The notes under the pieces are model-generated. The model made no database searches, was not told the DNA's origin, and worked only from the letters and a program-made list of their open reading frames with translations. The position numbers and the translations under genes are program-made. Positions 7,077 to 14,538 of a stretch of 64,000 bases of DNA are shown one piece after another. The DNA is taken from contig JAFYWN010000020.1 of assembly GCA_017558005.1 (NCBI GenBank), forward strand, positions 1-64,000. Reading direction: 5' to 3'. Each line of letters starts with the position of its first letter. The first letter of the stretch is position 1. This stretch comes from Kiritimatiellia bacterium. Its GTDB lineage: Bacteria; Verrucomicrobiota; Kiritimatiellia; RFP12; DVOR01.

Positions 7077-7343
7077 ATGGCAAGGAGTCAGCAATTGGAT
7101 ATGTTTTCGCCTCCACCGGTGTGGTTGGAGACGGTGATGCGTCGTCTGCCTGCGCATGATTTTTTGTCGGTGGTGGATGTGGCGCTGGCCTTTTCGGTAT
7201 CGACAACGAAGGTGATCGAGTGGATTGAGCAGGGTCGCATTGAGGCGGTGAATCTGAATGCGGGCACGGCGAAGAAGGCTTTTTTTAAGATCCCGCGCGC
7301 TTCTGTGGTGGCACTGGCTGAGCACATTGTGGCAGGGATTTAG
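7077..7343 (+). CDS. excisionase-like helix-turn-helix protein (paralogue 2)
   Basis: This is an 88-aa protein with the same leader (GAGGAGTGAGAGATG) as paralogue 1. The core reads LPAHDFLSVVDVALAFSV, then TTKVIEWIEQGRIEAVNLNA and a FFKIPRASVVAL wing. The two proteins align along their whole length, so they arose by tandem duplication of a gene plus its ribosome-site leader, later separated by a GC-rich repeat. Likely roles are DNA-binding regulation of the element or excision. Confidence 0.6.
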   Translation: MARSQQLDMFSPPPVWLETVMRRLPAHDFLSVVDVALAFSVSTTKVIEWIEQGRIEAVNLNAGTAKKAFFKIPRASVVALAEHIVAGI

Positions 7344-7748
7344 TGTTTAATCAGCCCCAGCGGGTGGCGAGGCGGAAGTCCTGATAACCCGTGAGCAGAG
7401 ACCCGTGGGACTGGGTGACGATCCGGTCGAGGCGGCCCAAGCGGCTGCGCCGCAGTGGCTAGTGGTTAGTGGCTAGTGGCTAGTGGCGGGTGCCGAAGGG
7501 GGAGCGAACAGGCGACGTATTCGCTATAAGTGGCCTCTCTGCGCGGCCAAGTAACATGAGGACACGGTGGCTTCAGCCGTGTGGCACAGATGGAGCAAAT
7601 GGGTCAGCACGCGTCAGGCCAGTCGGGGTAACCCGTCGCACGCGTGGCCAACCAGGAGGGTGCGCCCTCCGCCCGTACAGCGCGATTTTTTCCAAACGAC
7701 GGGGTGCTGCGCCCCCGAACCCCTGCGCAGCAAGAAAGGACGGAAGCG
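7344..7748. other. gene-free repeat-rich spacer
   Basis: I support no gene in these 405 bp. At about 7455-7487 there is a 10-bp tandem motif (AGTGGCTAGT repeated with changes). A family B repeat occupies 7693-7731, just before the next gene. Other GC-rich inverted segments, such as CGGTGGCTTCAGCCG, could form hairpins. Confidence 0.5.
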
Positions 7749-8420
7749 ATGGAGATGGTGATGGTGGGCGGGATGCCCGATGCACGTGATGTGGCGCTCT
7801 TTCGTGCGCAGTATCAGAAGGCGGTCAATGGCTTGTATGAGGCCTATCTTTTCGGTGTGATGCTGCAGAAGGTAAAGGCGGCCTTAGAGGCTCAGGGTGA
7901 GGGACTTGCGCAGGGGGAAAATGGAGATGAGATGGGGGCTTCGCCCGAGGCTTCACCGGGCAGTCTCACGCGTGAGAACGCCCGGTTGACACAGCCCCAT
8001 GGAGGGTCACTTGCTGCTGGTGGTTGGAATGCTGGGATGGGCTTAAAGGGGTGGCTGGCGAAGGCGGCGCCGGAGGTGAATTATAAGACGGCGATGCGCT
8101 TTTTGGCGGTGGCGGAGAAGGTGGATGAGGTTTTGCCTGCGGGGTCAGATGAGGGGCTGGTGCGGGATTATTTGGCGGGGAAGAGTGCGCGGTCGCTTCT
8201 GGGCGGTAAGCGTGAGGGCGCGGGGCGTAAGCGTAAGGATTATGCTGCGGCTTTAGGGGCTGCGCCTGAGGTGGCGTGGAAGGAGATTGAGGAGCCGCTG
8301 GCGGCTTTAAATGAGCTGATTGTGGTGCAGGCTCGCCATGCGGTATTGACGGCGGCGGATCGTCAGACGCTGCTGGGGGCGCTGCAGATGCTTTTAGAGA
8401 CGGTAGAGGGTGACAAGTGA
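7749..8420 (+). CDS. DUF3102-like phage/plasmid protein
   Basis: The product is 223 residues with ATG 7749 behind AAAGGACGGAAG. A longer frame to 7644 would run through a family B repeat and is rejected. The N-terminal ~60 residues are helical (VALFRAQYQKAVNGLYEAYL). The centre has KGWLAKAAPEVNYKTAMRFL, which resembles the DUF3102 family, whose members carry a W-x-x-W-L then Y-x-T-A-x-R-F-M pattern. A basic GGKREGAGRKRKD linker follows, then a helical tail. Members of this family are frequent in phages and mobile elements and have no settled function. DNA binding is plausible from the basic linker. Confidence 0.55.
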   Translation: MEMVMVGGMPDARDVALFRAQYQKAVNGLYEAYLFGVMLQKVKAALEAQGEGLAQGENGDEMGASPEASPGSLTRENARLTQPHGGSLAAGGWNAGMGLKGWLAKAAPEVNYKTAMRFLAVAEKVDEVLPAGSDEGLVRDYLAGKSARSLLGGKREGAGRKRKDYAAALGAAPEVAWKEIEEPLAALNELIVVQARHAVLTAADRQTLLGALQMLLETVEGDK

Positions 8421-8494
8421 CGCGGGGGCGCGTCACATGCCAGACCAGGGAAGGCTGAGGTACGGGCTACGCCCGCTTGATGGAGAGAGTTAAG

Positions 8495-8674
8495 ATGGAC
8501 GCACTGATTCCTGCAGAGGATTTACGTTTGCTGGTGAGTCACCTTCCTGCGCGGAAGGTGGCTGAGCTGCGGGCATGGGCGGAGGTGTGTGAGCGCTTTT
8601 TAGCGGTTGACTCAGAGGCGCGTGCATTGGTGGCGAAGCGGCAGGTGATGCAGTCGCTTGGCGTGGCGCGCTGA
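8495..8674 (+). CDS. small helical phage protein
   Basis: The product is 59 residues starting at ATG 8495, with GGAGAG at the expected distance; upstream ATGs at 8477 and 8480 lack a ribosome site. The sequence is fully helical, with a Leu/Ala heptad pattern (LRLLVSHLPARKVAELRAWA). It lies between the DUF3102-like gene and the head-protein remnant. No family is recognised. Confidence 0.45.
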   Translation: MDALIPAEDLRLLVSHLPARKVAELRAWAEVCERFLAVDSEARALVAKRQVMQSLGVAR

Positions 8675-8685
8675 AGGGTAAGCGC

Positions 8686-9516
8686 ATGGTGGCCCTCAAG
8701 ACTTCGCCCATTTGGGCGGCTTTAGGTCAGGGCGCAGGCGGCTTTAAGGATACGCTTGGAAATCCCTATCCACCCTTTGCCTTTGGATCCAGTTATGAAT
8801 GGAGCGAACTCTCCATCCTCGAAGCGCAGGATTTGGGGCTTTTGCCGAAGTCTGACAGTGCCCTGAATGCGGCTTATCGCAAACCGAAAAGTCTGCCGAA
8901 GCGATGCCCAAAGGATGGCGGCTTTGAAACGAAAGAGGGCGAATGTAACCATCCGAGCCACGATGGGACGCAAGGTAAAAAGGATGAACAGAAGCCTGCA
9001 CGCGATGATGGGAGTGAACAGTTGCGCGAACCCACGCAGGCTGAACGGGAACGCTCTCAGCGCATCACTGCAGACTGGATTGACTCCTTTAAGCCAAAGA
9101 TGTCTCTGGAAGAGCTGGGGTGCTCAAAGCGTGAAGGAAAGGCATTTCTCGCTGGGAATCCAGAGGTGCAAACACGCTATGGAAAGGTTTGGTTCCCCAA
9201 TTCAAAACTTGGTAAATTTGGCGATGGTAAAGGGCGTGCTCCATATAAGAAAAAACGCCAAGAACGTGTCTACGCGCTGTTAGATCCGAATTATACGCCT
9301 GATTTTTCAGGGAAGCCCGTTCCTCAGCGGTTCACTGAAGCAAAAGTGGCAGTCTACACGCTTTTGCATGCCACATCCTATACCGACAATTACAATGGTG
9401 GGCAAAAACTCTTTTATCGAGAATTTGGAGATTTTGCCGCCGCAGTGATTTGTAGCAAGAGCGGTATGGTGAATACCTATTTTGTGGACGACAAGCGAAA
9501 GGTCCCACGTCCATAA
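8686..9516 (+). CDS. gpF-type head morphogenesis remnant fused to a toxin-like C-terminal domain
   Basis: The product is 276 residues. Residues 1-57 (IWAALGQGAGGFKDTLGNPY then PPFAFGSSYEW) match the extreme C-terminal part of Mu gpF-type minor head proteins; the main SPP1 gp7 domain of about 200 residues is absent. A Lys/Cys/His linker (CPKDGGFETKEGECNHPSHDG) with a possible metal knuckle follows. The last ~120 residues (ERVYALLDPNYTPDFSG, KVAVYTLLHATSYTDNYNGG, AAVICSKSGMVNTYFV) look like a compact nuclease-like toxin domain, comparable in layout to the tail of the portal protein. The fold assignment is tentative. The short N-terminus suggests recombination swapped a toxin cassette onto a head-gene stub. 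Confidence 0.55.
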   Translation: MVALKTSPIWAALGQGAGGFKDTLGNPYPPFAFGSSYEWSELSILEAQDLGLLPKSDSALNAAYRKPKSLPKRCPKDGGFETKEGECNHPSHDGTQGKKDEQKPARDDGSEQLREPTQAERERSQRITADWIDSFKPKMSLEELGCSKREGKAFLAGNPEVQTRYGKVWFPNSKLGKFGDGKGRAPYKKKRQERVYALLDPNYTPDFSGKPVPQRFTEAKVAVYTLLHATSYTDNYNGGQKLFYREFGDFAAAVICSKSGMVNTYFVDDKRKVPRP

Positions 9517-9525
9517 AATAAAAGT

Positions 9526-9552
9526 GCCCGACGGGCGCGGTGCCGATCGGGC
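9526..9552 (+). terminator. hairpin after the gpF/toxin gene
   Basis: GCCCGA (9526-9531) pairs with TCGGGC (9547-9552), with further GC pairs inside the loop. There is no T-run, so it may be rho-dependent, a processing site or a transcription pause. Confidence 0.4.
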
Positions 9553-9682
9553 GGGTGCGACTTAGCGCTTTATTGATGCAAACCCTGCATTCGCATCCAC
9601 GCATAATACGTTATGGCCACAGGAGCAACGTACTACCGACGCCATTACTATCTCACACTTTACGCAGAAAGGCAAGGAAAAA

Positions 9683-11017
9683 ATGAAAATGTTAGCGGTT
9701 CGCTGTTTGCTGTTCGCTGTTAGCTGTTGGCTAATGGCTACGCCGTTAGGCGCGGAGCTCGCCTTTAAGTGGACGGTGGAGGTGAGTCAACCGCTTCCGT
9801 ATGCCGCCGAGGCGCTTCAGGGCGAGAGCTTTAATTTGGAGGCGAAGGTGGTGCAGTATCGCGTGCCGATGTTGGAGGCGGCTGAGGCGACCTTTTACTA
9901 TCAGACGTCTGAGATGGAGGCATCGCAGTGGTACACCGTGCCTGCGGCGTGGGATGCCACCACCGCCACGGCCTCGGTGGCCTTCACGCCTGCGATGGAT
10001 GTGGGGAGCACCAAGTACCGCTTCTTCTTTGGGATTGAGACCGCGCAGGGTAAGAATTACCGCGTCTTTGGTACGCTACGCCTCAAGGCTTCACCCGGCT
10101 TTTCACCTGCCACGCTCACGCCCACCGATGTGCGCGCCGAGATCATCCAAGAGATTTTGGAGGCGGTCTTTGAGGAAGCCGATGACCACTATGCCACAAA
10201 AGCGGAGCATGCTGCACTCGTTGTGCAGGTGCAGGGCAAGGCCCCTGCAAGCCACACGCATAGCGATTTGGTGAAGCAACGCGATGTGCAGCAGGTGCTC
10301 AATGAGAGCGAGTTCCCCGTCTCGGCAAAGGCGGTCTATCAGAATGTGGGCAATGTGGTGCGCAATCCTGATATTGTCGATGTGGTGCGGTATGTGGACG
10401 CAGGAAGCCTTCAGGAGATTGGTAACCAGCATGGCAAGACCATCTTTGCCGCAGATAGTGATGGTCAGGGTGGCATCATTGTGGGCGGTTCGCGCACCTC
10501 GCAGCCCTGTTGGACGCAGTGGACGGCCAAGCTGAACTGGGATAAGATTCGCGCCTACAATGATCCTGGGCTTTACGAAGACTACTCCTTTAAGCCCGGC
10601 GAATCCAACCAAATCGCTCGCATAAAGGATTTGCCTGCCGCCATCACCGTGGACTCCGCGATTTCTTCAACATCTATAAACCCCATTCAGAATAAGGCGG
10701 TCTATGCTGCGCTTGCGAGTAGGCCGGTGCCGACGGTCTCGGTAGATGCGGTAATAGGTCTATCCGTTTCTGGGACGAATGGAGGGGCGAGTATTATCTA
10801 TCTCGCAGATGGAGGGGTCACATTCTCGACCTCTGGCAAAGGGGATACGCGCTCGGCCACCTTGGTGGGGCAAGCAACCTTAACGGCCGCACTTGAATCA
10901 AAGGCGAGCGTGCAGCATCAGCACCGCCTCTCAGATCTAACGCTTCCTCTTGCCAGTGGTACCTATCATTGGGTGTGGGATGAGGCTGAGGGCACCTTTG
11001 CCTTACTGCTTGAGTAG
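9683..11017 (+). CDS. exported protein with phage tail-fibre repeats
   Basis: This is a 444-aa protein. Residues 1-24 form a Sec signal peptide (CLLFAVSCWLMATPLGA), which is odd for a virion protein. About residues 25-150 are a beta-rich domain. The rest carries tail-fibre signatures: KAPASHTHSDL and VQHQHRLSDLTL repeats, and STSINPIQNKAVYAAL, the stalk motif typical of trimeric fibres. It would be a receptor-binding or surface fibre, but the signal sends it to the periplasm or surface. The gene follows a 166-bp spacer and begins a set of four signal-peptide genes ending with an exosortase-like gene. Confidence 0.7.
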   Translation: MKMLAVRCLLFAVSCWLMATPLGAELAFKWTVEVSQPLPYAAEALQGESFNLEAKVVQYRVPMLEAAEATFYYQTSEMEASQWYTVPAAWDATTATASVAFTPAMDVGSTKYRFFFGIETAQGKNYRVFGTLRLKASPGFSPATLTPTDVRAEIIQEILEAVFEEADDHYATKAEHAALVVQVQGKAPASHTHSDLVKQRDVQQVLNESEFPVSAKAVYQNVGNVVRNPDIVDVVRYVDAGSLQEIGNQHGKTIFAADSDGQGGIIVGGSRTSQPCWTQWTAKLNWDKIRAYNDPGLYEDYSFKPGESNQIARIKDLPAAITVDSAISSTSINPIQNKAVYAALASRPVPTVSVDAVIGLSVSGTNGGASIIYLADGGVTFSTSGKGDTRSATLVGQATLTAALESKASVQHQHRLSDLTLPLASGTYHWVWDEAEGTFALLLE

Positions 11018-11128
11018 TGTAGTCATCTTTCAACGGTGGCGGTCTTCGCGTCCGAGTGGACGAGAGAAGAACGCAAGGATTGAACCAACTCAACTCGGAA
11101 AATTCAACCCTTCCTTGCACCTCCACCG

Positions 11129-11217
11129 CCAATATGCGCCCGAGCCCGCAAGGGCTGGGAAACTAGCAACTAGCCAATATGCGCCCGAGCCCGTAAGGGC
11201 TGGGAAACTAGCAACTG
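11129..11217. repeat. 45-bp tandem duplication
   Basis: Two head-to-tail copies begin CCAATATGCGCCCGAGCCCG and differ at one base within the shared part; each contains the inverted repeat AGCCCGCAAGGGCT. They lie between the tail-fibre-like gene and the next exported gene. The end of each unit (CTAGCAACTAG) resembles the short GTTAGCTGT-type repeats seen in the neighbouring signal-peptide coding sequences. Confidence 0.8.
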
Positions 11218-11233
11218 CGGCGCAGCCGCCCAA

Positions 11234-11260
11234 CCGGCCACCTTCGGGTGGTCTTTTTAT
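11234..11260 (+). terminator. intrinsic terminator
   Basis: The stem GGCCACC/GGTGGTC has a TTCG-like loop and is followed by CTTTTTAT. It closes the 9683-11017 transcript before the promoter-like element at 11308. Confidence 0.75.
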
Positions 11261-11307
11261 TTGTGGTGTCCACACCGTCTATGGTTACCTTTTAAAAGAG
11301 GCGCACC

Positions 11308-11331
11308 TGCGCGATAATGGGCGGCAGTTTC
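11308..11331 (+). promoter_or_regulatory. 24-bp shared promoter-like element (copy 2)
   Basis: It matches the 720-743 element at 23 of 24 bases. The GATAAT at 11313-11318 could act as a -10 box; transcription would then start near 11325, about 35 bases before the next gene, with a ribosome site AAAGGA in between. Confidence 0.5.
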
Positions 11332-11359
11332 GGTATTCATCCAAAAACAGAAAGGAAAA

Positions 11360-12142
11360 ATGATGAGACGTATTAGTGTTAGCTGTTTACTGTTCGCTGT
11401 TAGCTGTCAGCTCTTCGCGCAGGAGGCTCCCCCTTCGCCCTTCCGTTACATGCTCATGACCGATGGCGTGGAGGTCTACCCAAAGGCCACCCTCGCTTCG
11501 GAGACGCAGGTGAGTAATGCCACCAATAAGGTGGAGGTGCTCAAAGCGCAGGTCGCCGAGCAACAGTCTCAAGTAGCCACGCTCCTCTCGCGTGTGGAGT
11601 CGGTGGAGGACTCTGTGGCCGATGTGAGCAAGGATGGCGTGTGGGTGCTCGAGGGGTACATCAACTCCATCGGTGTCCTCTCTGGTATGCCCGAATATGA
11701 CGGCACAATCTCTATCGTGCATATGACCGTCACACAGAATGCAGATGCTACGCGCCACTTGACGCTCTATGCCGCCTTTGACCCAGCCCCCGTGAATGCG
11801 CAACAGGTCGCCATGGTGGGCAATGCCTCGCTTAAAGATGAATTTGGCGAAGTCACCTACACATGCTCTTTCCCAACGACGGTGCCCAATCCCAAGAATG
11901 CCGCCGACACGCGCTCCATCTATACCTTTGAGGCAGACTATGAGAGCGCAGCAGGGTTTGCCAAGATTGTCAGCACGGAGGGTGCAGGCGTGGGGGTGGG
12001 CGACTATCTCCCCGTCACAGGTGGTCTCTCCATGAATGGTATTCAAGGCGCTACCGCCACCATCACCGCAGATGATGGTACCGTCCTCAAATTCCTGGGC
12101 GGCGTCCTCGTAGAGGATGAACCCATCGCATTGGAGGAGTAA
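11360..12142 (+). CDS. exported coiled-coil phage-element protein
   Basis: The product is 260 residues; an ATG at 11363 is an equally good start. Residues 1-22 form a signal peptide (VSCLLFAVSCQLFA then AxA-like QEA). Residues 45-95 form a coiled coil (VEVLKAQVAEQQSQVATLLS), and the rest is a beta-rich domain ending in a Gly-rich loop and DDGTVLKFLGG. The coil plus beta head suggests a trimeric fibre or adhesin exposed outside the inner membrane. It shares the ML-x-x-DG-x-x-x-x-YP-x-T-L segment after the signal peptide with the next gene, so the two are partial paralogues. It is first in a run of tightly packed genes up to 17462. Confidence 0.6.
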   Translation: MMRRISVSCLLFAVSCQLFAQEAPPSPFRYMLMTDGVEVYPKATLASETQVSNATNKVEVLKAQVAEQQSQVATLLSRVESVEDSVADVSKDGVWVLEGYINSIGVLSGMPEYDGTISIVHMTVTQNADATRHLTLYAAFDPAPVNAQQVAMVGNASLKDEFGEVTYTCSFPTTVPNPKNAADTRSIYTFEADYESAAGFAKIVSTEGAGVGVGDYLPVTGGLSMNGIQGATATITADDGTVLKFLGGVLVEDEPIALEE

Positions 12143-12143
12143 G

Positions 12144-12443
12144 ATGAAGAAGCTGCACCTCTTTTTAGCCCTTATCGCCCTCTGCACGTGGCTTGGCGCA
12201 TCGACCAAAAACACCAACCCTGAAGACCCCAACACGCCCACCGCTGGCGTAAAGCGCATGCTCGTGGTGGATGGTGCGAAGACGACCGTCTACCCGCAGA
12301 CGCTCGGCCTCAAACTCATGGGCGCACAGATTCTAAAAGCCCTCAAAGACCTCGAAGCGCAGGCTGAGCGTCTAAACACGATGGGCGAATCGCTCACGGA
12401 TTCCGAAAGCCGCCTTGATGCGGTGGAAGGAGCCATGGAATGA
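12144..12443 (+). CDS. short exported coiled-coil protein
   Basis: The product is 99 residues starting at ATG 12144 behind GGAGGAG. Residues 1-20 form a signal peptide (LHLFLALIALCTWLGAS). The mature part contains MLVVDGAKTTVYPQTLGLKL, matching the segment after the signal in the preceding gene, then a coiled coil (ALKDLEAQAERLNTMGESL). It looks like a shortened paralogue lacking the beta head. It overlaps the next gene by 4 bp. Confidence 0.55.
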   Translation: MKKLHLFLALIALCTWLGASTKNTNPEDPNTPTAGVKRMLVVDGAKTTVYPQTLGLKLMGAQILKALKDLEAQAERLNTMGESLTDSESRLDAVEGAME

Positions 12444-13108
12444 TGAAGCGAATGGTCTGCAGTTGGCTGTTAGCGACTGGCTTCCAACTCTTCGCGCTTG
12501 AGGCACCCACGTTGATCTCGTGGCAGTTGGACCCCTATGCCCAGCGCACCGAGAATGTGATTGGCGCGCTTGAGCGCGTCACGCCTACCGCAGATGGTGG
12601 GTGCATCGTGGATGTCTCCTTCTCTTTGGAACCCTCCGAGGCGCCCACCATGCAGTTCCTCTTGAGCAGTTCGAAGGGGCGCACCGTCGTCCATCTCGCC
12701 GATGAAACCGTCTGCTCTTTTCCCGAGCAGAGCATGTCCATTGAAGGTCGTTACGTCTATGCTTACACGCTCCCACCACTGAAGACACCAGAGGGTACGC
12801 TCATCGCGCCCAACCGTATGACCTACGTCAAGCGCGCACGCTTTGGTGGGTATGCGGGTGCACGCTTGGAGTGTGGAGGTTATGCCATTATCGTGGGCGA
12901 TGAGCTCTACCTCGGCCGCTCGGGTACCTTTGTGATTGGCGGTCAGGAGATGACCTTCGATGGCGGCATCTGCGTCGTGCCATCCACGCTCCAAGAGGAA
13001 GCCGCCACCTTTTCGCTGCGCCGCCCCACCATTCCTGAGAATACCGAACGCCTCATCCGTGGCAAGCGGCTCAGCTTCCCTGTCAAACTCAAGGAGGTGC
13101 GGGAATGA
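12440..13108 (+). CDS. exported beta-rich phage-element protein
   Basis: The product is 222 residues. The signal peptide (VCSWLLATGFQLFA then LEA) is encoded by the same type of GTTGGCTGTTAGC repeat as the other exported genes here. The mature part is beta-rich with regular strands, and two Cys pairs are possible after export. No family is recognised. The gene overlaps the upstream coiled-coil gene and the downstream exosortase-like gene by 4 bp each, so it is the nearest candidate partner of the exosortase-like protein. Its C-terminus (FPVKLKEVRE) lacks the motif-helix-basic sorting tail of known exosortase substrates. Confidence 0.55.
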   Translation: MMKRMVCSWLLATGFQLFALEAPTLISWQLDPYAQRTENVIGALERVTPTADGGCIVDVSFSLEPSEAPTMQFLLSSSKGRTVVHLADETVCSFPEQSMSIEGRYVYAYTLPPLKTPEGTLIAPNRMTYVKRARFGGYAGARLECGGYAIIVGDELYLGRSGTFVIGGQEMTFDGGICVVPSTLQEEAATFSLRRPTIPENTERLIRGKRLSFPVKLKEVRE

Positions 13109-13602
13109 AACAGACCGCCCTCCAATTCCTCCCCGGCGCGGTGGTGGTCGTCTGCCTCTGCTGGGTGGTGGACTGCACGTCTTATGCGCTTGATTTTGAG
13201 ACGTGGACGCTCGCCCCCAAGACCTCCGCTGCGCTCTGCGCGGTCTTACGCGGATTCGCCCTGCCAGATGAGGTGCTGCGCTGCACGGTGACGGCCGCTT
13301 GTAGCGGTCTGCGCACCATCATCGCCTGTGGTGCCTTAGCCGTGCTCCTGCGCAAGTGGCACCTGATTCCGCTCGCTCTGGCGGGGGGCTTCCTCCTCAA
13401 TCTCGCCCGCGTGGTGATTGTGGAGCTCCTCTGCCGCGTGGATGTTCCCTTTGGCATGATGGTGCATGATTTGGCGCTCTTCTTGGTGGTGCTGCCAATC
13501 GGTCTCTTCGCCGTCACACTTTACCGCCAGCTCTCGCATGCTGGGCGCTGCCTTGTGCAAGCCTACACCCTGATGCTTTCGGGTGCTCTACTGTCGCTTT
13601 AG
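13105..13602 (+). CDS. minimal exosortase/archaeosortase-like transpeptidase
   Basis: This 165-aa protein has about five membrane helices. The family's catalytic signature is present in order and spacing: Cys66 in ACSGLRTI, Arg102 in NLARVV and His121 in VHDLALF. Exosortases cleave C-terminal sorting tails (such as PEP-CTERM) at the membrane and pass the protein to an acceptor. The size is close to the short family members and shorter than the ~270-aa EpsH type. It sits inside the element's late operon, overlapping the gene before it and 9 bp before the next. No substrate with a sorting tail is visible in the window. A membrane protein of unrelated function is possible but unlikely given the three-residue match. 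Confidence 0.75.
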   Translation: MKQTALQFLPGAVVVVCLCWVVDCTSYALDFETWTLAPKTSAALCAVLRGFALPDEVLRCTVTAACSGLRTIIACGALAVLLRKWHLIPLALAGGFLLNLARVVIVELLCRVDVPFGMMVHDLALFLVVLPIGLFAVTLYRQLSHAGRCLVQAYTLMLSGALLSL

Positions 13603-13611
13603 GAGTTTTTT

Positions 13612-14538
13612 ATGATTCCACAACCGATGCGCTTTGTGCATGGGCAAGGCCTACGCCCAGAGACCTTTAATCAACTCCTTGACACCCTGCGACGGATGAC
13701 CCCGATCGCAGGGCCTGGCATTCTCTTACACCACTCGCCCAATGGCACGACCTTCTCGGTGAAGCACACCTCGGCACCGCAGGCGCCCGCCTTTAATCAT
13801 CCCTTTAAGGTGACACTCGCCCAAAAGGCTGATGGCACCTCATCTGCAAAGGTGCTGCAGGGGCGTTTCTTCACCCTTGCAGCGGGCATAGCCACGCCGG
13901 TTCACTTCGCGCTTGAGGGGTTAGAGGCCACCGATGGCGGATGGTCCGCTGGGACCTGCGCCTATGGGGACGCGCTCTATATCAAGAAGACCGACGATAC
14001 TTACACGCTCGAATGGGGCACCGACACCACCAATGCGCTCTACATTATCGCCTCCATCGAAGGGGACCGATATGCCACGCCTCCACGGCTTGAAGTAAAG
14101 CAGCACCTCCTCTCTGACCTCTACTTCTTAGAAACGGCAGGGGGTGAAATGCCCGATCAAAACGTCTTCACGCCCACTGCCACCCTCACGCTCTCGGAGC
14201 CTGTGGAAGGTGACCGATACACCGAAGCCAAGCCGCCAAAGTTGACCCTCACCATTCCCTATTTGAACCTCAAAACAGGGGAAGTGGCGAAGCAGGTCTT
14301 AGAGGTGAACTTGCTCGCCGTGGCCAAGGGGATGGATGGAAGTGATGGGGAGAATGGTGATGATGCCGAACTGTCCGAAGCCAAGACACTGGATGTGGTG
14401 ACCAGCGTCTCTTACAACGCATCCACCCACAAGCTCACTTACACAAAGCGCACCGTCACGGGTTACTTCACCTCTCTTGGCGCCGAAACAACCGAAGAGG
14501 TCTTCACCGCCACCCCGCACTCCGGAGAGCATAGTTAA
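13612..14538 (+). CDS. putative phage tail/structural protein
   Basis: This is a 308-aa protein without a signal peptide. It begins with a helical segment (LRPETFNQLLDTLRRMTPIA) and continues as repeated beta-strand stretches, with a collagen-like GMDGSDGENGDDAEL break near residue 243, a type of hinge found in phage fibres. The last 60 residues are again beta-rich. It overlaps the next gene by 1 bp. The fibre or baseplate role is inferred from composition and position. Confidence 0.5.
   Translation: MIPQPMRFVHGQGLRPETFNQLLDTLRRMTPIAGPGILLHHSPNGTTFSVKHTSAPQAPAFNHPFKVTLAQKADGTSSAKVLQGRFFTLAAGIATPVHFALEGLEATDGGWSAGTCAYGDALYIKKTDDTYTLEWGTDTTNALYIIASIEGDRYATPPRLEVKQHLLSDLYFLETAGGEMPDQNVFTPTATLTLSEPVEGDRYTEAKPPKLTLTIPYLNLKTGEVAKQVLEVNLLAVAKGMDGSDGENGDDAELSEAKTLDVVTSVSYNASTHKLTYTKRTVTGYFTSLGAETTEEVFTATPHSGEHS

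Noticed and set aside
9613-9720. 35-codon frame before the tail-fibre-like gene
   Set aside because: No ribosome site, and it overlaps the next signal-peptide start in another frame.
11387-12259. 290-codon frame antisense to the exported phage genes
   Set aside because: Covers genes with good starts and signal peptides on the plus strand; its own sequence looks non-natural.
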